Part shown: in pieces, positions 1-8,300 of the stretch | Position numbering within the stretch: the first letter of the stretch is position 1 | Layout: every line of letters starts with the position of its first letter | Source: Vibrio splendidus 12E03 | GTDB lineage: Bacteria; Pseudomonadota; Gammaproteobacteria; Enterobacterales; Vibrionaceae | NCBI RefSeq assembly: GCF_000272105.2 | Contig: NZ_AJZD02000055.1 | Coordinates: 1 to 52,770 of the forward strand | Length of the DNA: 52,770 bases | Direction of reading: 5' to 3' | Translations under genes and position numbers: made by a program | The notes under the pieces: generated by a model | The model's input: only the letters and a program-made list of their open reading frames with translations | Database searches by the model: none | Told to the model about the DNA's origin: nothing

Positions 1-12
1 TTGGTAACAAGT

Positions 13-58
13 GTCGTCTACTCGACAAAGGCGTGCTACGCCTCTCCTGTGCTAGCAC
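13..58. repeat. Three consecutive short inverted repeats
   Basis: Three small self-complementary units follow one another: GTCG/CGAC at 13-26 (6-nt loop), AGGCGT/ACGCCT at 29-43 (3-nt loop) and the 10-bp palindrome GTGCTAGCAC at 49-58. The density of hairpins is unusual and could be part of a folded recombination site or a terminator cut by the window edge. No function is assigned. Confidence 0.4.
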
Positions 59-61
59 TCA

Positions 62-256
62 TTGGGACACAAGCTAGACAGAATTCAGCTTAACAAGGCT
101 ATTGAAATCATAGAAACACTATTAGAACCAGAGCTGAAAAGTAATAACGGTAGTGACGGGGCCTGCGGGATCAATAATGGTAAGGTTATTGATTTAGTAG
201 TGGAAATTGATCTCTTCAGTCAGGAAAGTCTGTCAGATTTCTCCAAAAATAAATAA
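62..256 (+). CDS. Small hypothetical protein, possibly spurious
   Basis: A 64-residue ORF beginning with TTG. The sequence upstream has in-frame stops, so it is not the tail of a longer gene. The product is acidic to neutral with a leucine-rich amphipathic first third (residues 8-25) and no signal peptide or membrane segment. I recognise no family. There is no convincing Shine-Dalgarno before the TTG, and the ORF starts only a few bases after a run of small hairpins, so it may be a remnant rather than an expressed gene. Confidence 0.25.
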   Translation: MGHKLDRIQLNKAIEIIETLLEPELKSNNGSDGACGINNGKVIDLVVEIDLFSQESLSDFSKNK

Positions 257-439
257 TACCACTAGCATTCAGTATTTAACTGTCCATAAAAGCATACTAA
301 CGTTAAATAATTACAGCACGCTCTGTAGCTGTATAACCTTAGGTTCTGGTATCGCCTGAAAAGTATCAATTTGCGGGTTGTAGGAATTTGTAACACTGAA
401 CTACACTGGGGTCATCAATTTTTATCAAAGTAGAAATTT

Positions 440-1192
440 ATGGAAATCTGCCATCTCTCTGATCTTCATTTGGAATTTGGTCCAATGGAGTTCCCGCAAA
501 CTGACGCAGATGTCGTCGTACTTAGTGGAGACATTCACCTCGGCACTAAAGGAATTGATTGGGCGGCACAATTTGATGTGCCTGTTGTGTATGTCCTAGG
601 TAATCATGAGGCCTATGGTGCTTCATCGCTAGAGCTATTGATAGAAGAATGTAGGAGCAGAGCTGAATGTTATTCCAACGTATACTTTCTTGAAAATGAT
701 AGTGTTGTAATCAATGGTGTTAGATTTCATGGGTGTACTTTGTGGACTGATTTCGAACTTTATGAGACCCCTAAAGATTCTATGAAATTAGCTCGTTCAG
801 GCTTGAATGACTATCGAAAAATTCAATATCATGGAAAGCCATTTTCACCATTGGATGCGAGAGAACTTCACCAAACATCTAGGCATTTCCTTTACGAATC
901 AATAAGTCAAGCCAAAGAGGATGTCAATGTTGTCGTTACCCACCACCTTCCATCTAGAGAAGGAATACAACTTGAATACTTGGGCAGCCCACTTAGTCCT
1001 GCATTTGCCTCCCAATGCGATGAATTTTCAGATCTTGCTGACAAAATTGCAGTCTGGTTTTACGGACACAACCATGATTGTATGGAATTTTCTGATTTCA
1101 ATATTAAATTCCATACAAACCAGCGTGGATACGTTGGCTATGAAGAAGTTTCGAGCTTCGATCCATCACACAAAATTTTAATTTCCTTATGA
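440..1192 (+). CDS. Calcineurin-like metallophosphoesterase
   Basis: A 250-residue protein with the full set of metallophosphoesterase metal-binding motifs: DLH at residues 8-10, GD at 30-31, GNHE at 54-57, THH at 167-169 and GHNH at 209-212. These bind two metal ions that activate water to cleave phosphomono- or phosphodiesters. The protein is cytosolic, with no signal peptide. The substrate cannot be told from sequence; relatives include phosphodiesterases, nucleases and stand-alone accessory enzymes of islands. It sits alone on the plus strand with about 180 bp of non-coding DNA before it. It is cargo of the mobile segment and may have arrived as an integron cassette, but I see no attC directly after it. 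Confidence 0.85.
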   Translation: MEICHLSDLHLEFGPMEFPQTDADVVVLSGDIHLGTKGIDWAAQFDVPVVYVLGNHEAYGASSLELLIEECRSRAECYSNVYFLENDSVVINGVRFHGCTLWTDFELYETPKDSMKLARSGLNDYRKIQYHGKPFSPLDARELHQTSRHFLYESISQAKEDVNVVVTHHLPSREGIQLEYLGSPLSPAFASQCDEFSDLADKIAVWFYGHNHDCMEFSDFNIKFHTNQRGYVGYEEVSSFDPSHKILISL

Positions 1193-1883
1193 TGTGTGTT
1201 AACCGTACTTGTCCAAGGATGTGCTTCGTGCACTGTTAGAACGTCTTTGCTTCATATTAATTCCGCCAAAGGTTTCACGTTCGTGCGTTAGTCGGATTTT
1301 CGCTATCATAATTCGTGTGGCGGTAATAATGTCCACGGCAGAAAAAGTGATTTTTTACGTTGGGACTGCTAAGCAGGTTAGGGGCAGATAAGGTCTAAAA
1401 CGGATTTGCCCCAAAGTGAGCCAGAGAGGGATTAAACTCAGTTTGAAACCCTGCAACTTGCCTTACTTTTCCTCATGCCTAGAGTTCCAACAATGTAGCT
1501 AAATGTTCTAATCCACAACAGACTAACCTTCAATCACACTTACGCACGAATATGTTGTTCAACTATCTCTAAATTATTGAATAATAGATAAATAAAGGGA
1601 AGTTTTTGATTGATGACATGCCTTGAATTGGAAGCAATATGTGCTTGCACGGTTTTCAACCAGAAATTAGATTCAACCTGAATTATATGTTTAATTTTCA
1701 GTTGGTTAGATAGGATTCTTGATATATGCTGAATACGTAAATTCGTGCTGGCACGATATTAAAATGTTATGGTAATTTTTGTGACATTTTCTGTGTGGTT
1801 TTGGTAGAGCGTAAACTGTTTTTAATTTAACCTCTTAACGGTAAGAAATATTATTAATTGGATAAGAATAGAAAGGGATAGCA
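1193..1883. other. 690-bp stretch without a convincing gene
   Basis: No ORF here has a credible product. A weak inverted repeat pairs the CCGCCA near 1263 with the TGGCGG near 1318. The final 150 bases are AT-rich, as expected for the promoter region of the following cupin gene, and include GTGCTGGCACGA-type partial symmetry near 1748. I find no attC site, IS end or RNA gene. Confidence 0.5.
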
Positions 1884-2234
1884 ATGATTCGTAATTTCTA
1901 CAACTGTGATAAAGAAGTTGATAACAATAGCCATGATGGTGTTGGCTCTATTGATATTTACCGTGCATTTAGACGTAAAGATTTTGATGGTGCTTGGGAT
2001 TTTGCTATTCGTGTCATTATGCCGCCAGGTAGTTCAATGGGGGAGCATTCTCACGAAGATGATGAAGAAATGTATATAATCCTCAAAGGTGAAGGCTCAA
2101 TGATTATTGAGGGTGAAACTAAACGAGTTATTGCTGGCGACATGATTGTGAATAAACGTTTTGGTACTCATGGCTTATTAAATGATTCTGCCGAAGACAT
2201 TGAATTGCTAATCATCCAAGCAAGTTTAAAATAA
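1884..2234 (+). CDS. Small cupin-domain protein
   Basis: A 116-residue single-domain cupin. The first cupin motif spans residues 49-71 with H55 and H57 and a downstream glutamate (E61/E62) as metal ligands. The second motif spans about 85-100 (GDMIVNKRFGTHGLLN) with H96 as the remaining ligand. Such small cupins bind a divalent metal and act as sugar isomerases, dioxygenases, lyases or simple binding proteins; the reaction here is not predictable. The gene has a good ribosome binding site (GAAAGGGA before the ATG) and its own AT-rich upstream region. It is followed 53 bp later by an integron attC-like site, so it looks like the gene of one integron cassette. Confidence 0.8.
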   Translation: MIRNFYNCDKEVDNNSHDGVGSIDIYRAFRRKDFDGAWDFAIRVIMPPGSSMGEHSHEDDEEMYIILKGEGSMIIEGETKRVIAGDMIVNKRFGTHGLLNDSAEDIELLIIQASLK

Positions 2235-2287
2235 CTGTTATATTGCTCATTTCAGTTAGGTGCAAGACAATCACCATAACAATCACC

Positions 2288-2410
2288 ATAACAATCGCAT
2301 CAACACGATTTGCTACACTCGGCGTTGTCAGTTTGCCTTTAGTTTCAGTGATTAAGGCAGTAAAATTCAGCTAAGCCTGTATCGTAGCAAACGTGTTATG
2401 CAGGCGTTAT
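2288..2410 (+). repeat. Integron attC-like recombination site (Vibrio type)
   Basis: The two ends are imperfect inverted copies, ATAAC...GCAT at 2288-2300 and ATGCAGGCGTTAT at 2398-2410. The inner arms pair as AACACGATTTGCTAC (2302-2316) with GTAGCAAACGTGTT (2384-2397), leaving one unpaired A, the kind of extrahelical base that sets strand choice for IntI. The 3' core is GCG|TTATG, with the expected crossover between 2406 and 2407. The length of about 123 bp fits Vibrio superintegron repeats. Two direct copies of an ATAACAATCACC-type unit lie just upstream. Confidence 0.8.
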
Positions 2411-2472
2411 GTATTGGATGCAAATAGTTGCGATGTTGGAGCTTGTGCAATGGATAAAGGAGATAGCGAAAT

Positions 2473-3150
2473 ATGAGCGATCGGTTGGATCAAACGATTA
2501 GTAGCTTAATTGAAAATGAAATAAATCATGTAATTCGAACTACTAATGCGATATTAAAACCTCAATCAATTGAAGCTCAAAACTTATACGCTCGGTATCA
2601 TTCTTGGACAGAGAATGCTCGTATCCACAATCATAATCTAAGTAACCTTACCTTGGGTGAGCTAGAACAATTCTCAGTAGAAGAATTCGATATTCCATCG
2701 TTCAAACAGTATGTTTGCATGCAGTTGACAGAGCACGGGTATAATAAAAACAGATTTGAACAATTGATGTTAAATGATCGACGTCATTTTGAGTGGGATG
2801 ACCAATTCGATCATCGATTGGATAAATATGTTGATGATTTGCGGTCTATATGTAGGCATTCGGGAATTATAGCGGGTCATATACTTGCTGACGACCTTCA
2901 TCAGACTCAAACTGAACTGAGTGTATTAATGAAACGCTTTAACGTTACTGCCTTTAATCAGACGGACTCAGTAATAGGAAAACTCGATGAAATGGAATCA
3001 AACGTAATAAGCGCAGTGGAGAAGCTAAATCAGCCTTCTAAAAGCGATATATTGGACATCAAGCCAAACTTTTTTGGCTTTGGGCTAAATGGAAATGCGT
3101 TGTACAAACAAATACAAAATTGGTGGAAACAACGAAGCGGCAAACTATAA
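2473..3150 (+). CDS. Hypothetical protein of an integron cassette
   Basis: A 225-residue protein of no family I recognise. It is mostly alpha-helical by composition, with a likely long helix or short coiled coil around residues 140-190 and a tryptophan and lysine/arginine-rich C-terminus (residues 213-225). There is no signal peptide or clear membrane helix. AAAGGAG at 2456-2462 gives a good ribosome binding site. The gene lies between an intact attC at 2288-2410 and a degenerate attC at 3158-3290, so the unit 2407 to about 3286 reads as one complete gene cassette. Like most Vibrio cassette proteins it is of unknown function. Confidence 0.7.
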   Translation: MSDRLDQTISSLIENEINHVIRTTNAILKPQSIEAQNLYARYHSWTENARIHNHNLSNLTLGELEQFSVEEFDIPSFKQYVCMQLTEHGYNKNRFEQLMLNDRRHFEWDDQFDHRLDKYVDDLRSICRHSGIIAGHILADDLHQTQTELSVLMKRFNVTAFNQTDSVIGKLDEMESNVISAVEKLNQPSKSDILDIKPNFFGFGLNGNALYKQIQNWWKQRSGKL

Positions 3151-3157
3151 CCAATAC

Positions 3158-3290
3158 ATAACAAAGCGTTTAAGACAGATTCGCAACGCTCGGCATTTTT
3201 GGTTTGCTTTAAATTTAGTGTTTACGGCACTATAGGTTAGGTTAGGTTAGGTTTGGTGGTAGTGTCGCTCACTACTTAAGCGGCTATATG
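3158..3290 (+). repeat. Degenerate integron attC-like site with AGGTT tandem repeat
   Basis: The 5' half (ATAACAAAGCGTTTAAGAC from 3158, then a CGCAACGC block and TTGGTTTGCTT) closely follows the usual Vibrio attC left half. The 3' half ends GTCGCTCACTACTTAAGCGGC and can pair with the 5' arm (TTTAAGA with CTTAAG). The expected GTT of the right core is replaced by CTA (GGCTATATG), so the site may no longer recombine. Four head-to-tail AGGTT units fill 3234-3253 inside the central loop. Confidence 0.7.
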
Positions 3291-3318
3291 GTGTTCATCA
3301 GTAAATTCAAAGTGAGGT

Positions 3319-3753
3319 ATGGTGACAAAAGAAGATGAGATGTTTAACCAGCATCAACAAGACGTTAGGACTCGGGCTGACTCATTGGGTAAAGCTGTAT
3401 TTGTTCTTTCCGGTGGGGCTTTAACTGTATCGATTGGTATATTTCTGAAAAGTGATCGCTTACCTTTAACTGATAGTGCTTTAATAGCGATAAAATACTC
3501 ATGGTGGTTGTTATTCGCCACAATAGTGTTTGGCGTAGTTATGCTAGCTACTATTATTGTTCGAGATTATCTGTTTGGTGAGCGTTGGCGTAAGGTTTTA
3601 GACAAAGTCCCCAATATTGATGCATCTGGTAAACCAGCGAAATTAGAAGTGCTTATAGTGGTTTTGGGTGCGCTTGGAATTATTACGTTCATATTAGGCA
3701 TGTTTGGATTGGCATTTGTAGCAAGCGAAACAATAATGGGGTTCCACACTTAG
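3319..3753 (+). CDS. Small three-helix membrane protein of unknown function
   Basis: A 144-residue protein with three hydrophobic segments at about residues 25-45, 57-80 and 110-135, and a charged cytosolic-type loop between the second and third (about 82-108). The N-terminus is hydrophilic and charged. I recognise no family. GTGAGGT just before the ATG serves as ribosome binding site. It begins about 30 bp after the end of the degenerate attC, so it may be the next cassette, although no attC follows it. Small multi-helix membrane proteins are frequent in islands as toxins, defence effectors or immunity proteins, but nothing here shows that. Confidence 0.6.
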   Translation: MVTKEDEMFNQHQQDVRTRADSLGKAVFVLSGGALTVSIGIFLKSDRLPLTDSALIAIKYSWWLLFATIVFGVVMLATIIVRDYLFGERWRKVLDKVPNIDASGKPAKLEVLIVVLGALGIITFILGMFGLAFVASETIMGFHT

Positions 3754-3887
3754 TATCAAGTTTGAAGTGCGGCTCTTTTTTGAACTACACCATCAATTCG
3801 ACACCAAGTAAAGTGACTTTCCATACTTGTGGTTATTTGTGAATTCTTAAATTAGCCAAACTGATGGGACGCCTTGTCGATTTTCTT

Positions 3888-3944
3888 GTTAGCTATATAG
3901 CTAACAATTGCAATGTGACCTAGAATGTTAGCTATATAGCTAAT
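3888..3944 (+). promoter_or_regulatory. Twin palindromic operators upstream of the HipB-like regulator
   Basis: The perfect 18-bp palindrome GTTAGCTATATAGCTAAC lies at 3888-3905. The same core TTAGCTATATAGCTAA recurs at 3928-3943, one base short of 18-bp symmetry. The centres are 39 bp apart, just under four helical turns, and the second copy ends 17 bp before the start codon of the gene at 3961. This is the arrangement of an autorepressor operator. Confidence 0.8.
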
Positions 3945-3960
3945 AAGACGGTGATGAACT

Positions 3961-4224
3961 ATGGCTTGTAGGTCTGAAATAGGATTAAAGGTTAAGCATT
4001 CACGTATTGATAAGGGGCTGACACAGGTACAAGTATCAAAACTGACCAGAATTAATAAAACAACCATTTCAGAAATCGAAAATGGTCGTTTTACAGGTTC
4101 ATTCGATATATTTGAAAGGTTGTTAAATGCTGTTGATTTACAGTTTGAGGTTGTAGAAAAAACGCATCAACTACCTGACTGGGATGAAATCGAAGAGCTA
4201 TTCGCAGAAGATGATAGTAAATAA
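3961..4224 (+). CDS. XRE/HipB-like helix-turn-helix repressor
   Basis: An 87-residue protein with a Cro/CI-type HTH at about residues 6-61; the turn helix TQVQVSKLTRINKTTISEIE occupies 21-40. The tail is acidic. The overall form is that of HipB and similar antitoxin repressors. Two identical palindromes sit in its promoter (3888-3944) and are very probably its own binding sites. The expected partner, a HipA-like kinase or other toxin, is absent: the next 350 bp have no gene and the next gene is on the other strand. It may therefore be an orphan antitoxin, a regulator of island genes, or the remnant of a toxin-antitoxin pair. Confidence 0.8.
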   Translation: MACRSEIGLKVKHSRIDKGLTQVQVSKLTRINKTTISEIENGRFTGSFDIFERLLNAVDLQFEVVEKTHQLPDWDEIEELFAEDDSK

Positions 4225-4333
4225 TTTATACAAGTTAGCAGGGGTTTGATGTGCCTCCTTCAAACAGGCTATTTCCAACTTCTCTACGGCAAATCACAGC
4301 GAGTTATAAACTAACGGTTCGCTTCTCTTTATT

Positions 4334-4363
4334 GTTGTCCATTGGTGGACAACGATGGACAAC
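4334..4363. repeat. TGGACAAC repeat cluster
   Basis: The octamer occurs once inverted (GTTGTCCA, 4334-4341) and twice direct (TGGACAAC, 4346-4353 and 4356-4363). The two direct copies are 10 bp apart, one helical turn. The cluster lies in a non-coding gap on the 3' side of the recombinase trio and looks like a protein-binding site, possibly for a recombinase accessory protein. Confidence 0.6.
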
Positions 4364-4443
4364 TGATCAGAAAGGTTAGGCTAAATTTGTTCAGGTTCGC
4401 CACATTATACAATGACATACTAGTGTAGCTATGCTGTCTATTT

Positions 4444-4480
4444 GTGAGTCAGCGAGATCTATGCTGACTCACTTTTGCTT
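4444..4480 (+). terminator. Hairpin, possible terminator of the HipB-like transcript
   Basis: A perfect 10-bp stem GTGAGTCAGC/GCTGACTCAC (4444-4453 and 4463-4472) with a 9-nt loop, followed by CTTTTGCTTCTTT on the plus strand. It ends about 100 bp before the stop of the convergent recombinase operon. The T-run is interrupted, so termination may be only partial. Confidence 0.5.
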
Positions 4481-4577
4481 CTTTACATGCGCTGATTTAA
4501 GACAAGTAGTTAAGTCTTAGTCAACCCTACAATACAGCTTTTAGATGAAATTTGAAGAGTAGCGATTAAACAGATCA

Positions 4578-5306
4578 TTATAACTTTAGCTGTAAAATTT
4601 TTTCGATAACGTCCTTTAGTCCCGGGTCAGATAATATTGTCCCCCTTCGGATCGCTTTACTTGCCCAAAGGGCTCCCGTACTGTCGAATTCTAATCCTTT
4701 AGCCCCTTGATTGTTTAAGAAATTGCTCAGAATCTCAAGGTCAAATTTATCAAGCTGGTTGTTTTCTGTATGGCTGAGGGATTTCTCATTGTTCAATATA
4801 ACTTCTACTTGATGATCTGGCTTAATAGCTGGGAGCTCTCGTATTTCACGTAACATAGAGTTCTGTTTTTTTAGAGAACTTGTTTGGCCGTAAAGTACTG
4901 AAATTTTGTATCTCAATACGGGGTCTTGAATCTTTAGCAAATCTTCATCAGTGATTAATCCCGTAGTTCCAGTGTCAGGTTGTGGTTCAGTCGCTGATTT
5001 TACAACCTTATCGAAATTTAGGCTTTTGCCGTGAGCCACCTCAATCCAAGCGTCGATAAGAATTGGATAAGGGTTTTTACCATGTCTTCTATTATGAACT
5101 GTTTGCGCAGAAATTATGACCCCCTTACTAGCAAGTGCGCTTATTACAGTTGGTACAGATGGGGTTGCGTTCACCTCGACCATTTTGGAGCAAACTTCAT
5201 TTATATCTTTTAGGATCGCTTTAACCGAGCCTCTTGTCGTACGCTCTTCTAGTGATTGATACAGAGCTTTAACGTCGTTGTTGGTTAGGATTTTGTTATT
5301 GTTCAT
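4578..5306 (-). CDS. gmtX: GmtX-like third protein of the recombinase trio
   Basis: A 242-residue basic-to-neutral protein encoded last in the operon; its start is one base after the stop of the 1010-aa recombinase-like gene. Residues about 48-80 (TPSVPTVISALASKG and onward) look like a helix-turn-helix with a basic recognition helix (HNRRHGKN), and residues about 130-160 look like a short coiled coil. This is the form of TnpC-type accessory proteins encoded beside paired tyrosine recombinases in Tn554-like elements. Position, size and partners fit GmtX of Gamma-Mobile-Trio islands, whose biochemical role is not established. I infer DNA binding or target or end recognition. Naming rests on gene order and size rather than alignment. 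Confidence 0.65.
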   Translation of the reverse strand: MNNNKILTNNDVKALYQSLEERTTRGSVKAILKDINEVCSKMVEVNATPSVPTVISALASKGVIISAQTVHNRRHGKNPYPILIDAWIEVAHGKSLNFDKVVKSATEPQPDTGTTGLITDEDLLKIQDPVLRYKISVLYGQTSSLKKQNSMLREIRELPAIKPDHQVEVILNNEKSLSHTENNQLDKFDLEILSNFLNNQGAKGLEFDSTGALWASKAIRRGTILSDPGLKDVIEKILQLKL

Positions 5307-5307
5307 T

Positions 5308-8300
5308 TTATTGGTTCGCCGATGCTTTGATTTCTATATTCTGTAGGGCTTGTACGGGTACTGCCTTTGAGCATTCTTGCTCGATACCAAGCTCTGCAAA
5401 AGTCTTACGGCCATCTTTCAGTAATTGGAGTGTTTCTCCATCAAATCTTGTTACTAAGAATTTAGCAAAGGAGTCCGCAGATTGTTGCTTTTCTTCAGAG
5501 GTCAAATTCATAAGCATCATGGGTTCGAAACCGTTCCGTAAAAGGATTGTATCGATGAACTGATCGCGTTCTCTCTCGAAGTCCTCATTTCTTTCATGTT
5601 TGTAAATACGACTTGCCTGAATTACAAAATCTAGATTTGAAAAGTTGTTTGGAGTCTCTGTATAGTCGATATCAAAATCAGAGTCACTATCCATCAAAAG
5701 TGCTGGCACGCAATCAGATGAATCCCCTTGAACACTTGATATAGGTGGTTTAGGGAGGTTTTTAATCTTTTCGATTAAATTGTGAGTGGAGTGTAATGCA
5801 TTGAATAATTTATCTTCTTCAATTGCCAATCGCTCTTGGATCGTCTCGTTTTTTTTGAGCTTAGTAACAAGCTGCGGGGAAACGTCCTGACCTTTTTTTC
5901 TAAGGGTTAGTTGTTCAACTTTTAATGTTTGAACCACTTGCTCATTCTCCTGTATTTCAGCAGCTTTTTTCTCAGACTGAAGAATAAGGCTATTCGCATG
6001 AACCCATAGTTCCGTTAGCCATGGCAAACCTGTGATAAAGTGCCTACATACGACACAGTTTTTATCTTCAACAGGAAGGTAAGTGTTTTTCTTTCCGTTC
6101 TTTCGAATACACTTTCCGCCATCATGACACCTTGTACCATTATACGGGCAGATACCAAGGTTAGTACTATTCCATAAGCCCACCAAGCACCCTGCCGCAT
6201 CAGACTTAATACTATTGATGGCTTCGCTTGAGTTAAATGCTGCATATTTTGCCACCTCATCCCAAGCAGCTTCTTTTAACCAGTTTTGAAAGCTCTTTTG
6301 GTAGTCCAACTCAATATCTCTGCTAGCTTCGTTAAGAATTTCTGTAATGTGGCTTGGGTGATATTTCACATAATAGATTGTCATCAAGATACTCTTGTGC
6401 CCAGCGACAATCTTACTGAGTACCTCAATTGGAACTCCTTGCTGTGCTAAAGATGTCAATCCTGCTACGCGTAACCCATGTGGAGTGTATAAAGCGCTTT
6501 GTGGTGCATTAGTAGTCTTATTTCTGGTGAGAATAATCTGGCACTCAATTCCTTCTGAGTGGAGTCGTCTTTCAAGTTCAGCCATCAACTTAACCCAGAA
6601 CTCATGCAGGTTTCGGTTAGTTGGAGGCATTTGACAATTACCGTTCTTTATATCTTTCGCACTGCGGAACAGATAAAAGCGGTCAGGGATTCTTGCAAGT
6701 ACACTTTCCGATGGCTCGGCCTCAAAAACTGTCTTTGGAATATCTTGGAATCTTACAGGATAAGTCACTGGATTATACTTTTCCTGCCAATCTCTTAAGT
6801 CATCAAGGTACTTAATAACAGTCGCATTCTTCCAAGGTATTTCATATCCCGACTTCTCACTGAAGCCAACTTCTTTGTCTGAGACTTTATTAGAGTTGAT
6901 ATAAAATACAAACTGAGGAGCTAATACTCCACTGATCAATTTACGTCTTAGAACACCTCTATTATGAACTTTGGCTCCAATGTTTTTCCAATAGTTTGTT
7001 AATTGATGGTCGTTTTTTACCCATACGTCTGTTTCTGGGTTGTATCTCCATTGATCCCCTTCTCCAGAGTCAAGTCGTATGACCTGAATTTTTCGGATGG
7101 GTATTTCAAGCATAACCAAATAAACGTAGGTAATAACCGGAATCCAAATAGGATTACCGTCCTCGTCAACGATATTCTCGTTGTATTGATCTGATAGTGA
7201 TTTAGGCCATGCAAAGTCATTCTCGGTTAAGATTTCTTTGAGTTTTAAAATCATCCAAATAGGTGGGGTAGGTTTTGCTGATTCACTTAGTTTAATGTCT
7301 TTTCCGTTATCTTCAGAACCATACTCTGAGACGGCCTGAGTGAATTTGTGCATTGACAAAATAGGGTAGCCAACAGTTACAAGCTCACCAGTTTCATCTG
7401 TTTCCGACATGTATTCACCGATATACCAGTTACTAAAGTCGACGATCGTTGTTAGTGTCAAAATCAACACACTACTGCCTATGGACTTTTTATCTCTGTC
7501 ATCTTTCAACCAATTATAAAACTCATCGTTCCTGAATTTGGAAAAGTACAGTGTCGGGTCGGAAGGAAAGTCGGATGTATAGGTAAACTCAAGGAAGTTC
7601 CTGAATTTAGTAAATCGATCTTTGAGATGCCCGGTTTCAAATGCATTTTTTGCGTTCAGAAATTCATGGAAAGAGTTAACCCAAGCCTTCATGTGCTTTT
7701 CTGGGTTATCAAATAGATCCTTTGTTTTATGCCTTGTATCGCGCCGTTGAAGCTCTACTAGTTTGAGACAGTCGGTACTGTTGAGGTGATTATCAAAGCA
7801 TCGTGCTAGGTATCTAATAGCCTTGTGAGCATGTGGGGTTAAGTCGGGGTGCCAACGGTTATCTTCGGTACGTAAAGGTGCTATGAACTGCTTAAATACT
7901 TCTACAGAAGTTTCTTCTAAAGATTCTACACCTGTTGTGATACGAAAAACTTCGACTGCAATACTAAATTGTCTAATAGCGGTGTCTATCGCATTTGACG
8001 TGCGAATATTGTTTGTAAGCTCAACACTGTCCGAAAGCATCGTTAGCTGATTAAGGATTTTTGAATCACTTCCATTCAATAACTCACCCAAAAAATAGTA
8101 GCTGTCCACACTGATTTTTTGATAAAAAAATAGGCTGTTAACTGACAAGTCACCTTTGGCTACGATTTTTTTTAAAGTTTCATTAGCTCTATAGTAAGCA
8201 GTTAGTAGTCGATTTGTCTTTTGTTTGTTTCTAGGGGCAAATAGACCATCAAGTAGAGCTAAGTCCTTTTGAGTAACAGATTCACCGTAATTTATACCTT

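Larger units (their letters stand above)
4225..4577. other. Gene-free 353-bp stretch between regulator and recombinase operon
   Basis: The stretch lies between the convergent ends of the HipB-like gene and the recombinase trio. It holds a repeat cluster (4334-4363) and a strong hairpin (4444-4472), each listed separately. No ORF of interest is seen. Confidence 0.6.

Noticed and set aside
1209..1391. 60-residue plus-strand ORF
   Set aside because: TTG start without ribosome binding site, arginine and isoleucine-rich composition and no family resemblance; probably chance.
3234..3253. AGGTT tandem repeat as a telomere-like or CRISPR element
   Set aside because: Only four 5-bp units within an attC loop; no spacers and no terminal context.
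4225..4577. HipA-like toxin remnant after the HipB-like gene
   Set aside because: Reading the gap in all frames gave no HipA-like motif; only repeats and a hairpin are present.
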